From NCBI GenBank assembly GCA_023270185.1, contig JAGLCY010000104.1:1-34618 (forward strand): 34,618 nucleotides of DNA, in the 5' to 3' direction. How positions within the stretch are numbered: position 1 is the stretch's first letter; every line of letters begins with the position of its first letter. Under the pieces are notes generated by a model. The model saw nothing but the letters and a program-made list of their open reading frames with translations, searched no databases and was not told the DNA's origin. This DNA is from Candidatus Krumholzibacteriia bacterium (GTDB lineage Bacteria > Krumholzibacteriota > Krumholzibacteriia > LZORAL124-64-63). A program made the translations under genes and the position numbers. Below, piece after piece: positions 24,606 through 33,579 of the stretch.

Positions 24606-26633
24606 GTGAAATTTTCAGCATCCCGATTCCTGACGACCGTCGCTTTTGTATTCCTGGCCAGCACGGTCTTTGCCGAACCCCCAGGTGAACAATCGATACC
24701 AGACGTCTTTTCCCGCCTTGAGGATGCCGGTCAGGCCTCCGATCACGAAGGGGCCGACCACCTGGTTGTGTTTACCGAAGCTGTCAACAACGTCAAACCC
24801 TCGGGCGTGACCTATGTGGACGGTTACGACTTGACCAAGGTGCTTACTCCGGAGGGCTGCCGGGACCAGTCTGTCCTGAGCTGGCACTACGATCCCCAGA
24901 GTAGTCACGTGGAGGTGCGTGAGGTCAATATCGTGCGCGGGGGAGAGCTGATTCCCGTGGACGTATCGGCAGTAAATGATTTACCCGCACCCCAGGCGGC
25001 GATCTACTGGAACGACCGGATCAAGACCCTTCAACTGCCCCGCCTGAGGGTTGATGACGGTATCGAGGTCAAAACCTTTCGCAAGGGATTCACCTATGCC
25101 CTGTTGTCTCAGGGTGAGGCGGGGGGCGCGGGTTCCTCGGAAGCTCCCGACGACGACCGATATATCCCGCCCATGCCCGGCGAGTATTTCGACATCGTTT
25201 TGTTTTCCGGCGGCGCGCCCATCCTGGAGAAGCGTTACGTGCTGCGGTTGCCGGCGGACAAGCGTCTGCACGCCGAGGTCTATAACGACGCCCTCTATTC
25301 CAGTGTCACCTACGACGACGAGATCACCGAATACGCCTGGTGGGGCCTGGATCTGCCGGGTGAGCTTCACGAACCGCGCCAGCCGGCTGCCAGCGACCTG
25401 TTTCCCAAGGTCGTCATGGCCACGGCCAAGAGCTGGGAAGCGAAGAGCCGCTGGTTTTTCGACGTGAACAGCAACCAGTTCGAAGTCACGCCAGCGATCC
25501 AGGAAAAGGTGGATGAGATTCTGAAGGATCAGGGCCTGACCCGGGCCGACGAGGAGCGCAAGGCCAAGGCCCTGTTGCACTGGGTGGCACAAAACATCCG
25601 CTACAGTGGTCAGACCATGGGTGAGGGTGAGGGGTTCACGCTGCATTCCGGGGAAATGATCTTCGAACAACGCAGCGGCGTGTGCAAGGACATCGCCGGG
25701 ATGCTGGTCACCATGATGCGCGCCGCGGGCATGGATTCCTACGCGGCGATGACCATGGCCGGCAGTCGGATCGACGAAGTGCCCGCCGACCAGTTCAACC
25801 ACTGCGTCACCGCCCTCAAACTGGAAGACGGCACCTTCCGCATGTACGACCCGACGTGGGTACCCTTCAACAACGACATCTGGTCGATGCTGGAAACCGA
25901 ACAGCATTACCTGGTGGGTACGCCCGAGGGCGAGACTCTCAGCCGTATCCGTTACAGCCCGCCTGCCGAGTCACCATTGAAGGTGACCCATGAAGCTAAG
26001 CTGGATACGGATGGCACCCTGACCGGGACCTTCCGATTCGAGGGCTCCGGTGCCATGGACGGCCGCCTGCGGCGCATCGTCAACGGGTCCAGGAAAAATG
26101 AATTGAACCACCGCTGCGCCCGCCTGCTGGACCCGGTCAGTTCGCGGGTCGAAGGCGTGAAGGTCAAACATCATCCCGTGGATGATTTCAGCGGTGATAT
26201 GTGGCTCGAATTCGAATACAGCATCCCGGTCTTTGTGCATCCGATCGCCGACGGGTTCGAATTCACAAGCCCCCTGATGCAGGTCGTGCTCAACGATGGG
26301 AACCTGTTCCGTTCCGGCGGCACGACCTGGGCCGAAGAACGGGAATCCGATCTGCTGCTCTGGTACACCCAACTGCTGGATGGATCCGAGACCATCAGGA
26401 TCCCCGGGGGTTACGCGCTGAACGATCCGCCGGAAAATGAAGAGGTCGACGAAACGTATGCTTCATTCAACGGATCGGTCGTGGAGAAGGGAAGCAAGCT
26501 GGTGTTGACCCACCGGGCCGAAGTCAGGCGCCGGCAGATCCCGCCCGATGGTTATCCCGGCTTCCGCAAGGCCATGGAAGCAGCGCGCGAATGGGGCGAT
26601 CAAACCTACCGCATCGAGAAGGGGGGCAAGTGA
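24606..26633 (+). CDS. Exported DUF3857 / transglutaminase-like protein (catalytic triad intact)
   Basis: A 675-residue protein with a signal peptide (hydrophobic residues to about 23, 'STVFAEPP'). A beta-rich DUF3857-type domain covers about 45-260 ('HVEVREVNIVRGGELIPVDV'). The transglutaminase-like papain-fold domain covers about 310-450, and a beta-rich C-terminal DUF3858-like part follows. The triad is intact: Cys360 in 'RSGVCKDIAGML', His399 in 'FNHCVTAL' and Asp415 in 'MYDPTW'. Such proteins are predicted periplasmic proteases or crosslinkers; true substrates are mostly unknown. The start is GTG with GAGG 6 bases upstream. Its stop shares one base with the next start (TGATG), coupling it to a paralogue that has lost the Cys. 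Confidence 0.88.
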   Translation: MKFSASRFLTTVAFVFLASTVFAEPPGEQSIPDVFSRLEDAGQASDHEGADHLVVFTEAVNNVKPSGVTYVDGYDLTKVLTPEGCRDQSVLSWHYDPQSSHVEVREVNIVRGGELIPVDVSAVNDLPAPQAAIYWNDRIKTLQLPRLRVDDGIEVKTFRKGFTYALLSQGEAGGAGSSEAPDDDRYIPPMPGEYFDIVLFSGGAPILEKRYVLRLPADKRLHAEVYNDALYSSVTYDDEITEYAWWGLDLPGELHEPRQPAASDLFPKVVMATAKSWEAKSRWFFDVNSNQFEVTPAIQEKVDEILKDQGLTRADEERKAKALLHWVAQNIRYSGQTMGEGEGFTLHSGEMIFEQRSGVCKDIAGMLVTMMRAAGMDSYAAMTMAGSRIDEVPADQFNHCVTALKLEDGTFRMYDPTWVPFNNDIWSMLETEQHYLVGTPEGETLSRIRYSPPAESPLKVTHEAKLDTDGTLTGTFRFEGSGAMDGRLRRIVNGSRKNELNHRCARLLDPVSSRVEGVKVKHHPVDDFSGDMWLEFEYSIPVFVHPIADGFEFTSPLMQVVLNDGNLFRSGGTTWAEERESDLLLWYTQLLDGSETIRIPGGYALNDPPENEEVDETYASFNGSVVEKGSKLVLTHRAEVRRRQIPPDGYPGFRKAMEAAREWGDQTYRIEKGGK

Positions 26634-28525
26634 TGAAAACCTTGAAGATAGTTTTGTTTGTCATTGCAATCATGTCACTTGCGGCCTTGTCTCTTGCTGC
26701 CGAGATGGGGGTTTCCGGTGGCCGCAATCTGGACGAGCTCTGGGCGCGGGCCCAGGCCGACCGTGATCTCTCGGCCGAGGACGCGGTGCTATTGTTGGAG
26801 AGTCAGCAGGTCACCCAGGCCGCCGACGGATCCCTCGCCACGCGTGTTCACCGGGTTGTCTGGATCGGTTCATCGGTTGGTATCCGCGGCTACGCGGATC
26901 TGCGGATTCCCTGGAACACGGCGACCTCGCAATTGGATGTCGAGATTCTGCGCACATGGCGCGACGGCAAGTGGTGGCCGGACGCCGAGACCATCAGCGA
27001 AACGGCCGTGGTCAACACACTGCCCTACGCGGTGAACCTCGCCGACGACTACACGACCATGCGCGAGACCATGCTTTTGCACGACGGGGTGGAACTGCCC
27101 TGCATCATGGAGACGGCCTACACCATCACCGAAACCGGTCTGCCGGGCGCCGACGGTTTGTTCGTGATGCCCCGGCGTGATTTCTCCGCGCTCACCGAAC
27201 TGCAGGTGACCGTCCCGGCGGCATCGGCGCTTCACTATGAAATGTTGAACGGTGTGACCGAACCGGTCATCGAGGAAATAGAGGGCGCGGTGACCACGTC
27301 CTGGCGTATGGAAAATGTTCCTTCCCTGCTGACACCGGTCACTGACGCTCCGGCAGCGTATGAACCGACGGTCGTCTGGTCGACCTGGTCGGAGTGGACG
27401 GCCCTGCGCGACCACTGGCGTAAAGGGTTCGATGAAGCTGCCGTCCTGGATGAGGCCCTGACGGATTCACTTCAAACCTGGGTCGAAAATGCACCCAGCT
27501 ATTGGAGTCGGCTCCAGGCAGTGACTGACCAGGTGAACCGGTACGTCCGGGGCGTCCATTACCCCGACAGGTTCTGGACGTTCACCCCGCGCGATGCCGT
27601 CCGCACCTGGGACACCGCGTACGGCCATCCGTTGGATCGCGCCGTACTGACCGCCGCCTTGTTGCGCGCGGCGGGTTACGAGGTCACCCCGATTTTCGTT
27701 GGTACCGGTCACAGCCTGGTCGGACCGGAGATCGCCCGGCTGAATGGAATGGGGAAACTGCATCTGAGCATCAAGGGTGATCCCGCAGGTCTGTACGATC
27801 CCGACCATGGCGTATTGTCGGGACAGGCCCCGCTGATTGGTTTGCCCATTTGGCGCACCGACAAGTTCTTTGAGCCCTTCCTGGGCAATTCCCAGTGGCC
27901 GAACCGTCTGGAAGTGACGGTGACCCTTGAGCCCGGGGACGACGGCCATTGGCAGGGGTCGGGCCAGTTCCACGCCGCGGGTATTTTCTGCCCTCAGGGC
28001 GATATGGCGGGCATGGATGAAGGCGCCCGCGATTACCTCACCGGTGTTGTCGGCGGCGTGATCGACGGTGCGATCCTTGGGTGGACCAACCCCGAGATAT
28101 TCCATCAGCATCAGGTCATTTTCGGCTTTGGTGTCGATGTGGAGAAACCGGAACCGGAGGCTTCGGGCCGGACGCGCCTGATCGTCGGCTCTCCGAGCCA
28201 CGGTCTGGCGAGCAGGGCTGGGAGTATCCATCTTTATGAGGATGCACGAAAATCCCCGGTCATGCTGGCCGGACCCATGGAACAGTTGGTTAAGGTTCGT
28301 CTGAAAGTCGGCGAGACCGAGGCTGCTCATTTGCCGGAACCCGTTTCCCTGGTGAATGAAGCCGGGGAGTTCACGGTAACCTCGACGACAAAGGACGGCT
28401 GGATCACCATCGAACGGGAGTTGAAACTCACGGCGGATTCATATCCGGCTGAAATGTGGCCCCAGTTGCGGGCCCTGCTGCTGGAGGATGCCGATCCTGC
28501 CAACGGCGTCATTCTGCTGGATTGA
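26633..28525 (+). CDS. Exported DUF3857 / transglutaminase-like protein lacking the catalytic Cys (pseudoenzyme)
   Basis: A 630-residue paralogue of the preceding gene, with a signal peptide (hydrophobic 'IVLFVIAIMSLAALSLAA') and a DUF3857-like domain ('VLLLESQQVTQAADGSLATR'). Its transglutaminase-like region reads 'AYGHPLDRAVLTAALLRAAG' where the neighbour has 'RSGVCKDIAGMLVTMMRAAG', so Pro333 replaces the catalytic Cys. The His (His377, 'KLHLSIKG') and the Asp (Asp389, 'LYDPDHG') are kept. It is probably catalytically dead yet keeps the fold, so a binding or scaffolding role with its neighbour is likely. The frame is intact and its structure conserved, so it is not a decayed pseudogene. The start follows GGGGGG and overlaps the upstream stop by one base. 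meaB begins 43 bases downstream. Confidence 0.85.
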   Translation: MKTLKIVLFVIAIMSLAALSLAAEMGVSGGRNLDELWARAQADRDLSAEDAVLLLESQQVTQAADGSLATRVHRVVWIGSSVGIRGYADLRIPWNTATSQLDVEILRTWRDGKWWPDAETISETAVVNTLPYAVNLADDYTTMRETMLLHDGVELPCIMETAYTITETGLPGADGLFVMPRRDFSALTELQVTVPAASALHYEMLNGVTEPVIEEIEGAVTTSWRMENVPSLLTPVTDAPAAYEPTVVWSTWSEWTALRDHWRKGFDEAAVLDEALTDSLQTWVENAPSYWSRLQAVTDQVNRYVRGVHYPDRFWTFTPRDAVRTWDTAYGHPLDRAVLTAALLRAAGYEVTPIFVGTGHSLVGPEIARLNGMGKLHLSIKGDPAGLYDPDHGVLSGQAPLIGLPIWRTDKFFEPFLGNSQWPNRLEVTVTLEPGDDGHWQGSGQFHAAGIFCPQGDMAGMDEGARDYLTGVVGGVIDGAILGWTNPEIFHQHQVIFGFGVDVEKPEPEASGRTRLIVGSPSHGLASRAGSIHLYEDARKSPVMLAGPMEQLVKVRLKVGETEAAHLPEPVSLVNEAGEFTVTSTTKDGWITIERELKLTADSYPAEMWPQLRALLLEDADPANGVILLD

Positions 28526-28568
28526 AATTCGTGAAACCCGGGGCACTTTCCCGAAAAGCCAGGGAGCC

Positions 28569-29687
28569 ATGAGCAGTCAGGACAAGAAAAAACAGCCGGC
28601 CAATCCTTCGGCCCTCAACGTCCGCAAAGGTGTGGACGGCGGTCATGATGGATTGCCTGGCCATTCCACCGGCAGCGGTGGCGACAACGGTGACGGGCCC
28701 CGGCGGCGCCTGCTGTCCGCCCGGGAATACATCGACGGTGTCCTGTCGGGGGACCGGGTCCTTCTGGCCCGGGCCATCACCTTGATTGAATCCAACGCGT
28801 CGGCCCATCAGGAAGTGGCCCAGGAAGTCCTGACCGCCCTGCTGCCCAGGCGCTGCGAATCGATCCGCGTGGGCATCACCGGGGTGCCGGGCGCGGGCAA
28901 GAGCACCTTCATCGAAGCCCTTGGTAAAGGCCTGACTTCTCGCGGGCACCAGGTCGCCGTCACGGCGGTTGATCCTTCCAGCAGCCTGACCGGTGGCAGC
29001 ATTCTGGGCGACAAGACCCGGATGGAAAAGCTGGCGGCCGACCCCAATGCCTTCATTCGCCCCTCGCCGACCGGCGGCACCCTTGGCGGGGTGGCCCGCA
29101 AGACCCGCGAGACGATCATGCTGTTCGAGGCGGCGGGCTTCGACGTGATCCTGGTCGAGACCGTAGGGGTGGGGCAGAGCGAGATCCAGGTCCGGTCCAT
29201 GGTCGACTTCTTCCTGCTGGTGCTGCTGGCCGGGGCCGGGGATGAACTTCAGGGCATCAAGAAGGGTGTGGTCGAGATTGCCGACGCCATCCTCGTGAAC
29301 AAGGCCGACGGCAAGGGCCTGGCGGCGGCCCGGAGCGCCCGCTCCGAATTCGAACGGGTGCTGCACTACCTGAGACCGGCCACCGAGGGCTGGGTCACTG
29401 GGGCCTTCAACTGCTCTTCGGCCACCGGTGAAGGCGTTATGGAGATGTGGGCGGTGGTGGAGAAATTCGCCGAACTGACCCGCGGGTCAGGGGTGCACGA
29501 CCGGCGCCGCTCGACACAGGAACAGGCGTGGGTCAGGGCCCTGGTCAGGGAGGGGCTGGAGGATCTGTTCCAATCCCACCCCGGTGTTTCCGAACAGATG
29601 GCCATCCTCGAACAGCAGGTGGCGCGGGGCGAACTGCCCGCCACGTCGGCTGCCCGGAAACTGCTGGATATGTTCCGAAACGGCTGA
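28569..29687 (+). CDS. meaB: Methylmalonyl-CoA mutase-associated GTPase MeaB
   Basis: A 372-residue G3E-type P-loop GTPase that loads and protects the adenosylcobalamin cofactor of methylmalonyl-CoA mutase. The Walker A motif is 'GVPGAGKST' (105-113, Lys111). The family motifs 'VDPSSSLTGGSILGDKTRM', 'IRPSPTGGTLGGVARKTRE' and 'ETVGVGQSE' are all present, and 'NKADG' is the guanine-specificity motif. The N-terminal stretch 'LNVRKGV' followed by a Gly-rich low-complexity linker resembles Bacteroidota MeaB proteins. The chosen ATG follows AGGGAG closely. It is not next to mutA-mutB (about 12 kb apart) but sits behind the transglutaminase-like pair and ahead of cysS. ArgK is an older name for this family. 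Confidence 0.93.
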   Translation: MSSQDKKKQPANPSALNVRKGVDGGHDGLPGHSTGSGGDNGDGPRRRLLSAREYIDGVLSGDRVLLARAITLIESNASAHQEVAQEVLTALLPRRCESIRVGITGVPGAGKSTFIEALGKGLTSRGHQVAVTAVDPSSSLTGGSILGDKTRMEKLAADPNAFIRPSPTGGTLGGVARKTRETIMLFEAAGFDVILVETVGVGQSEIQVRSMVDFFLLVLLAGAGDELQGIKKGVVEIADAILVNKADGKGLAAARSARSEFERVLHYLRPATEGWVTGAFNCSSATGEGVMEMWAVVEKFAELTRGSGVHDRRRSTQEQAWVRALVREGLEDLFQSHPGVSEQMAILEQQVARGELPATSAARKLLDMFRNG

Positions 29688-29770
29688 CGGTTCTTCGGGA
29701 CTGGTTCCCGGACGCCCTTCATACTAGATTCTGTTGATCTTATCACGCCACTTAATCCGGGAACGGAACC

Positions 29771-31378
29771 ATGAGCGAAATGAATGCCGCGACACTGCCG
29801 ACCATCTCACTGTTCGATACCATGACCGGTAGGAAACAGGAACTTCAGACCCTTGAGCCCGGCCATTGCGGAATGTACTGCTGCGGGCCGACGGTCTACG
29901 GCCTGAGCCATCTGGGGAATGCCCGGGCCGCGCTGGTTCCGGACGTGATGGTGCGCTTTCTGCGGCACCAGGGTTACGAGGTGAAGTACGTGCGCAACAT
30001 CACCGACATCGACGACAAGATCATCAAACTCGGCAGCGAAGAAGGCATCCCCGCGCAGGAAGTGGCGGACAGGTACGCGGCCGAATACAAACGGGACATG
30101 GCGGACCTCAACATCCTCGATCCCGATGTCGAGCCCCGGGTCAGCGAGCACGTTCCCCAGATCGTGGATCTCGTGCAGACCCTGATCGACAAGGATCTGG
30201 CCTACGAGGTGGAGGGTGACGTCTACTACCGGATCAAAAACTTCAAGGGTTACGGCAAACTGAGCAAGCGGAACATCGAGGAGATGCTCGAAAGCGCCGG
30301 TAGCCGTATCGATGTGGACCAGCGCAAGGAATCGCCCCTCGATTTCGCCCTCTGGAAGGCGGCCAAACCGGGTGAGCCCGGCTGGGACAGTCCCTGGGGA
30401 CAGGGGCGGCCCGGTTGGCATATCGAATGCTCGGCCATGAGCTCCACGCATCTGGGCGACAGCTTCGACATCCATGGTGGGGGACGCGACCTGATCTTCC
30501 CTCACCACGAAAACGAGATCGCCCAGAGCCAGGGCGCCCACGGTGAGGATACGTACGCCCGCTACTGGTCGCACAACGGGTTCATCGACTTTGATGGGGA
30601 GAAGATGTCCAAGAGCCTGGGCAACTTCTTCACCACTCGGGAAATCACCGCGCTGTACGACCCCGAAGCGGTGCGCTACTTCCTTCTGACTGTCCATTAC
30701 CGGAGCGGGCTGAACTTCGAGGTCGAGGTCAAGTGCCCCTCTTGCGGGGCCTTGATGGACAAGGAAGGTCAGGAGAGCGGTCGCTGCCCCACCTGCGAAA
30801 CCGAAACGCCTACGGATGTGCTGCGCAAGCAGGTGCGGTTCCCCGGGTTGGAGGAAGCCGATGACCGTATGGCCTACATCTACTCGACTTTGTCCCAGGC
30901 TCGCCGTTTTCTCGCCACGGCCAAAAAGCCGGGCAACGAAGAGCCGGTCACCAGCGGCGTGGAGGGCATGCTGATGACCTTTGTCGCCCACATGCGCAAT
31001 GACTTCAACACCAGCGGCGCGCTCGGAGCGCTGAGCAAGGCGCTGGGCGAGGTCAATGGTCTGCTGGATTCGGGCAAGGGCGTCAGCAAGGCTGTTCGGT
31101 ACCTGACCATCGAACGCTTCGTGAGCGATATGGCGGAGGTGGCGGATATTCTTGGCTGCTTCGGGCAGGATCCCGACCAGTGGCTCGCCAATCGCCGGGA
31201 TGGGAAAGCCGCTCGGATGGGACTGGATATCGCCAAGGTGGAGAATCTTCTGGTCAAGCGGACCACCGCCCGCGGCGACAAGGACTGGGAAGCCGCCGAC
31301 CGCATCCGGGACGAGCTTACCGAACTGGGTGTGGGTGTGCAGGATGGTCCCGACGGCTCGGTCTGGTCGTTTCTCTGA
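29771..31378 (+). CDS. cysS: Cysteinyl-tRNA synthetase with a zinc-ribbon-like insertion
   Basis: A 535-residue class I synthetase that charges tRNA-Cys in the cytoplasm. The HIGH motif is 'HLGN' (His47), the KMSKS loop spans 278-282, and the active-site zinc ligands fit 'MYCCGPTVYG', 'WHIECSAMSS' and 'FPHHENEIAQ'. It is longer than a typical bacterial CysRS (about 460 aa, E. coli 461). Part of the excess is a segment after 'HYRSGLNFEVEV' holding Cys322-x2-Cys325 and Cys339-x2-Cys342 ('CPSCG' ... 'CPTCE'), which looks like a second zinc ribbon at the junction of the catalytic and anticodon-binding parts. The C-terminal helical domain continues normally afterwards ('RNDFNTSGALGALSKALGE'). It stands 83 bases after meaB; I see no clear promoter in the gap, so cotranscription is possible. 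Confidence 0.95.
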   Translation: MSEMNAATLPTISLFDTMTGRKQELQTLEPGHCGMYCCGPTVYGLSHLGNARAALVPDVMVRFLRHQGYEVKYVRNITDIDDKIIKLGSEEGIPAQEVADRYAAEYKRDMADLNILDPDVEPRVSEHVPQIVDLVQTLIDKDLAYEVEGDVYYRIKNFKGYGKLSKRNIEEMLESAGSRIDVDQRKESPLDFALWKAAKPGEPGWDSPWGQGRPGWHIECSAMSSTHLGDSFDIHGGGRDLIFPHHENEIAQSQGAHGEDTYARYWSHNGFIDFDGEKMSKSLGNFFTTREITALYDPEAVRYFLLTVHYRSGLNFEVEVKCPSCGALMDKEGQESGRCPTCETETPTDVLRKQVRFPGLEEADDRMAYIYSTLSQARRFLATAKKPGNEEPVTSGVEGMLMTFVAHMRNDFNTSGALGALSKALGEVNGLLDSGKGVSKAVRYLTIERFVSDMAEVADILGCFGQDPDQWLANRRDGKAARMGLDIAKVENLLVKRTTARGDKDWEAADRIRDELTELGVGVQDGPDGSVWSFL

Positions 31379-31512
31379 TCCTGATCGGCAATCCGGATGA
31401 TGCAAGGTCGTTTGGAAAAGGAAATAACCAGGCCGGATTACTCTTTACATTTTCGCATGGTCGAAAAAATGCAAGCAAGTTCAACCCTGCCTGGCGCACG
31501 GTTGACGACAAA

Positions 31513-31540
31513 GCGCGCCGGCCTTCAAGGACCGGCGCGC
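31513..31540 (-). terminator. GC-rich terminator between convergent genes
   Basis: GCGCGCCGG (31513-31521) pairs perfectly with CCGGCGCGC (31532-31540), with possible further pairing inside the loop. On the minus strand the stem is followed by TTTGTCGTC, 34 bases after the lipoprotein gene stop. It may also stop cysS readthrough. The rest of 31379-31573 shows nothing else. Confidence 0.65.
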
Positions 31541-31573
31541 CATTGGGGAAGGGATTTCGGTAATCCTCCGGGA

Positions 31574-33280
31574 TCAGCGCTCATACCGATCGTCAAAAGA
31601 CGCGGCTTTGAAGCCTATGGCATCGGCCCAGCTGTCGACCATTTCCCCGTCTTCATATTCATGACCCTCGGTTTCCAGGTGCAGCACACCCAGTCCCGGG
31701 CACAGGTAGATATGATCAATCCCGGTCTCCACCGCGACATCCGAACCGGCCGGAACCATCTCATGGTAGAGCTCCACTTCGACGCAATTGTCGAGGAACA
31801 CGCCGTCGGTGAAACCTTTATCGAAGGGAAGGTGCCAGCGATAGGTTTCAACGAAGGTGCCTGTATAATTCATGTTGAGGGTTCCCTCGCCGGTGGCGAC
31901 GGTCGAGGTGCCGGACCAGGTTTCCGGTAACGGTCCCGGCAGGTAGTTTATCGCCGGCGTGAACATGATATTCCCGCTGCCCTCGCGGAACCCACGGAAC
32001 ATCAAATCCGTTCCGGACGTCGTCATGTACCAGTTTTCCATCGGGTCGTCGTAGCCGCTGGGTGTCAGTTTGTTCAGCACCCGTTCGAAGTCGTCGCCGT
32101 TGATATTCTCGAAGGTCTGCCTCGCCATCTGGGGAAAATTCTTGGCTTCCTCGATGTCGTAATATATCCGCAGGTCTTCATACACCGGAAACAAGGAAGA
32201 CTCGCCGCTGGTGGTGAACGAAAGGCTGTCCGCGCTGGTGCTGTGGTTGCCGGCGATATCGTGCAGCTCGGACTCGTTCCAGATGGCGTAGAAACGGATC
32301 CCGCTGGGCAGGGGCCGGTGCAGGTAGACGGTGAGTTCGTCCCCGGCGTCGTTCCAGACCGGCTCACGGGCCATGAAGATGTCCAGCATGGCACTCATGG
32401 AATTGGGCGTGTCATACCTTGGATCAATGCGTTCACTGAAGGTAATGGTGATCGTTTCCAGATCCGGATCCACGATCGTGTCCAGGGCCGGTTCGGTGCT
32501 CACAATGTAGGGCGGGGTTTCATCGACCGTGGTTCCGGCGGTAAAATCAAGGGTGAATGCCTGGTCGAGATGGGTTCCGGTGCGGGTCATCGCTTCGGTG
32601 CTGATGCTGAAATGGTAGGTGTGCAGAGGCGTGAGCTGTCCATCCCAGCGGAAAGTGACCTGCCGGTAATCGCCGTCAAAAGTACCCACGATGATGCCGG
32701 GCAAAGCCGTGATCTTGGACAAATCCTCGGTAAGGGTGTAGGCGGCCAGTATGCTGTCGAGGTCCATTTCCTCGGAAAAACTTATGATGAAAAATCCATC
32801 GGTTGGCACGGCCGTCGAGGGACCGAAGAAATCATAGCCCACCATTGCCGGCACGCTGCTGTAGGTATAGAAGGTGCTGGTGAATGCCTGGGGGATGCCG
32901 TTTCCGGCCAAGTCGGTCAAGTCTGTGCCCACGGTCACGGCCACTGTGGTCGCTTCGGCCCATGTCGAGTGGGTGACGGTCGCCACGGTGCCGTTGTCAT
33001 TCCAGGTGATGTCGCCGACAGTGCCCGAACTCAGGGTCAGGGCTCCATTCAGCGTGGCCTGGGCCATAGGCTCGTTGAAGAAGATCTGAATGTCACGGTC
33101 CAGATCCACCCCGTTGTCATGGTTGTCCGGTGTCATATTGACCACCAGTGGAGTGGTTGTATCCAGGTCCGGATTGTTGTTCGCGGGGGTGGCGGGATCG
33201 CTGTCGCTGCAACCGGACAGGATCACCAGGCCAAAGGCCGCCAGCAGTGACAGCCAACGGATCGACAGACGGTAAGACAT
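31574..33280 (-). CDS. Lipoprotein with Big_5 (SbsA Ig-like) domains
   Basis: A 568-residue lipoprotein with lipobox LSGC (Cys24) and a Pro/Asn/Asp-rich linker. Up to three bacterial Ig-like Big_5 repeats follow. The first begins 'NMTPDNHDNGVDLDRDIQIF' with 'FNEPMA'. The second contains 'VPTDGFFIISFSEEMD'. The third begins 'PPYIVSTEPALDTI' with 'ITFSERIDPR' and ends 'LHDIAGNHS'. The phrases 'FSEPMD' and 'D.AGN' are the usual Big_5 signature. The C-terminal 190 residues (from about 'SSLFPVYEDLRIYYDI') are a separate domain I do not recognise. It is probably beta-rich and contains two Cys. A surface structural or binding role is likely. The ATG follows GGAG at 8 bases and yields a standard lipoprotein signal; a frame open 25 codons upstream lacks this. 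Confidence 0.85.
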   Translation of the reverse strand: MSYRLSIRWLSLLAAFGLVILSGCSDSDPATPANNNPDLDTTTPLVVNMTPDNHDNGVDLDRDIQIFFNEPMAQATLNGALTLSSGTVGDITWNDNGTVATVTHSTWAEATTVAVTVGTDLTDLAGNGIPQAFTSTFYTYSSVPAMVGYDFFGPSTAVPTDGFFIISFSEEMDLDSILAAYTLTEDLSKITALPGIIVGTFDGDYRQVTFRWDGQLTPLHTYHFSISTEAMTRTGTHLDQAFTLDFTAGTTVDETPPYIVSTEPALDTIVDPDLETITITFSERIDPRYDTPNSMSAMLDIFMAREPVWNDAGDELTVYLHRPLPSGIRFYAIWNESELHDIAGNHSTSADSLSFTTSGESSLFPVYEDLRIYYDIEEAKNFPQMARQTFENINGDDFERVLNKLTPSGYDDPMENWYMTTSGTDLMFRGFREGSGNIMFTPAINYLPGPLPETWSGTSTVATGEGTLNMNYTGTFVETYRWHLPFDKGFTDGVFLDNCVEVELYHEMVPAGSDVAVETGIDHIYLCPGLGVLHLETEGHEYEDGEMVDSWADAIGFKAASFDDRYER

Positions 33281-33366
33281 GAAATTTCTCCAGTTTCGGT
33301 AAGAGAATGAACGGGTCGGAAAGGCAGCTCGCCAATCGCGATAAAGCAGTATCACTCAGCGTTTAA

Positions 33367-33379
33367 GCATATGTTATGC
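33367..33379. repeat. Inverted repeat GCATA-TGT-TATGC
   Basis: A perfect 5-base palindrome with a 3-base centre, 87 bases upstream of the Big_5 lipoprotein start. It could be an operator, but it is short enough to occur by chance. Confidence 0.3.
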
Positions 33380-33559
33380 CAGATGGTTGATTCTGAAATA
33401 CTCATGATTTTATTATTTTCGGCGTTGTGGCTACCATTTAATCCATCCGAACTAAATGGGGCTTTATAGCGATTCGACAGCAAGAAAAATGCGGAAAATT
33501 TGTAATAGGCAATCTCGATTACAGCAGCCGATCAGCTTTTTGATCCAGCAATTTCCTGA

Positions 33560-33579
33560 CTGTTTGGGCTACCGAACAG
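33560..33579. repeat. Hairpin or operator-like inverted repeat
   Basis: CTGTTTGG (33560-33567) pairs with CCGAACAG (33572-33579), eight pairs including one wobble, with loop GCTA. It lies about 120 bases before the bax-like gene, with no T-run. Its function is unknown. Confidence 0.3.

Noticed and set aside
24981-25907. A 308-codon minus-strand open frame opposite the first transglutaminase-like gene
   Set aside because: The plus-strand gene has an intact triad and signal peptide. The antisense frame is a shadow.
29807-31405. A 532-codon open frame on the minus strand opposite cysS
   Set aside because: cysS carries all its catalytic motifs. The opposite frame is a composition shadow of the third-position GC bias.
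31397-31930. A plus-strand open frame between cysS and the Big_5 lipoprotein gene
   Set aside because: It crosses the terminator hairpin and overlaps the 3' end of the lipoprotein gene antisense, with no ribosome site or family motif.
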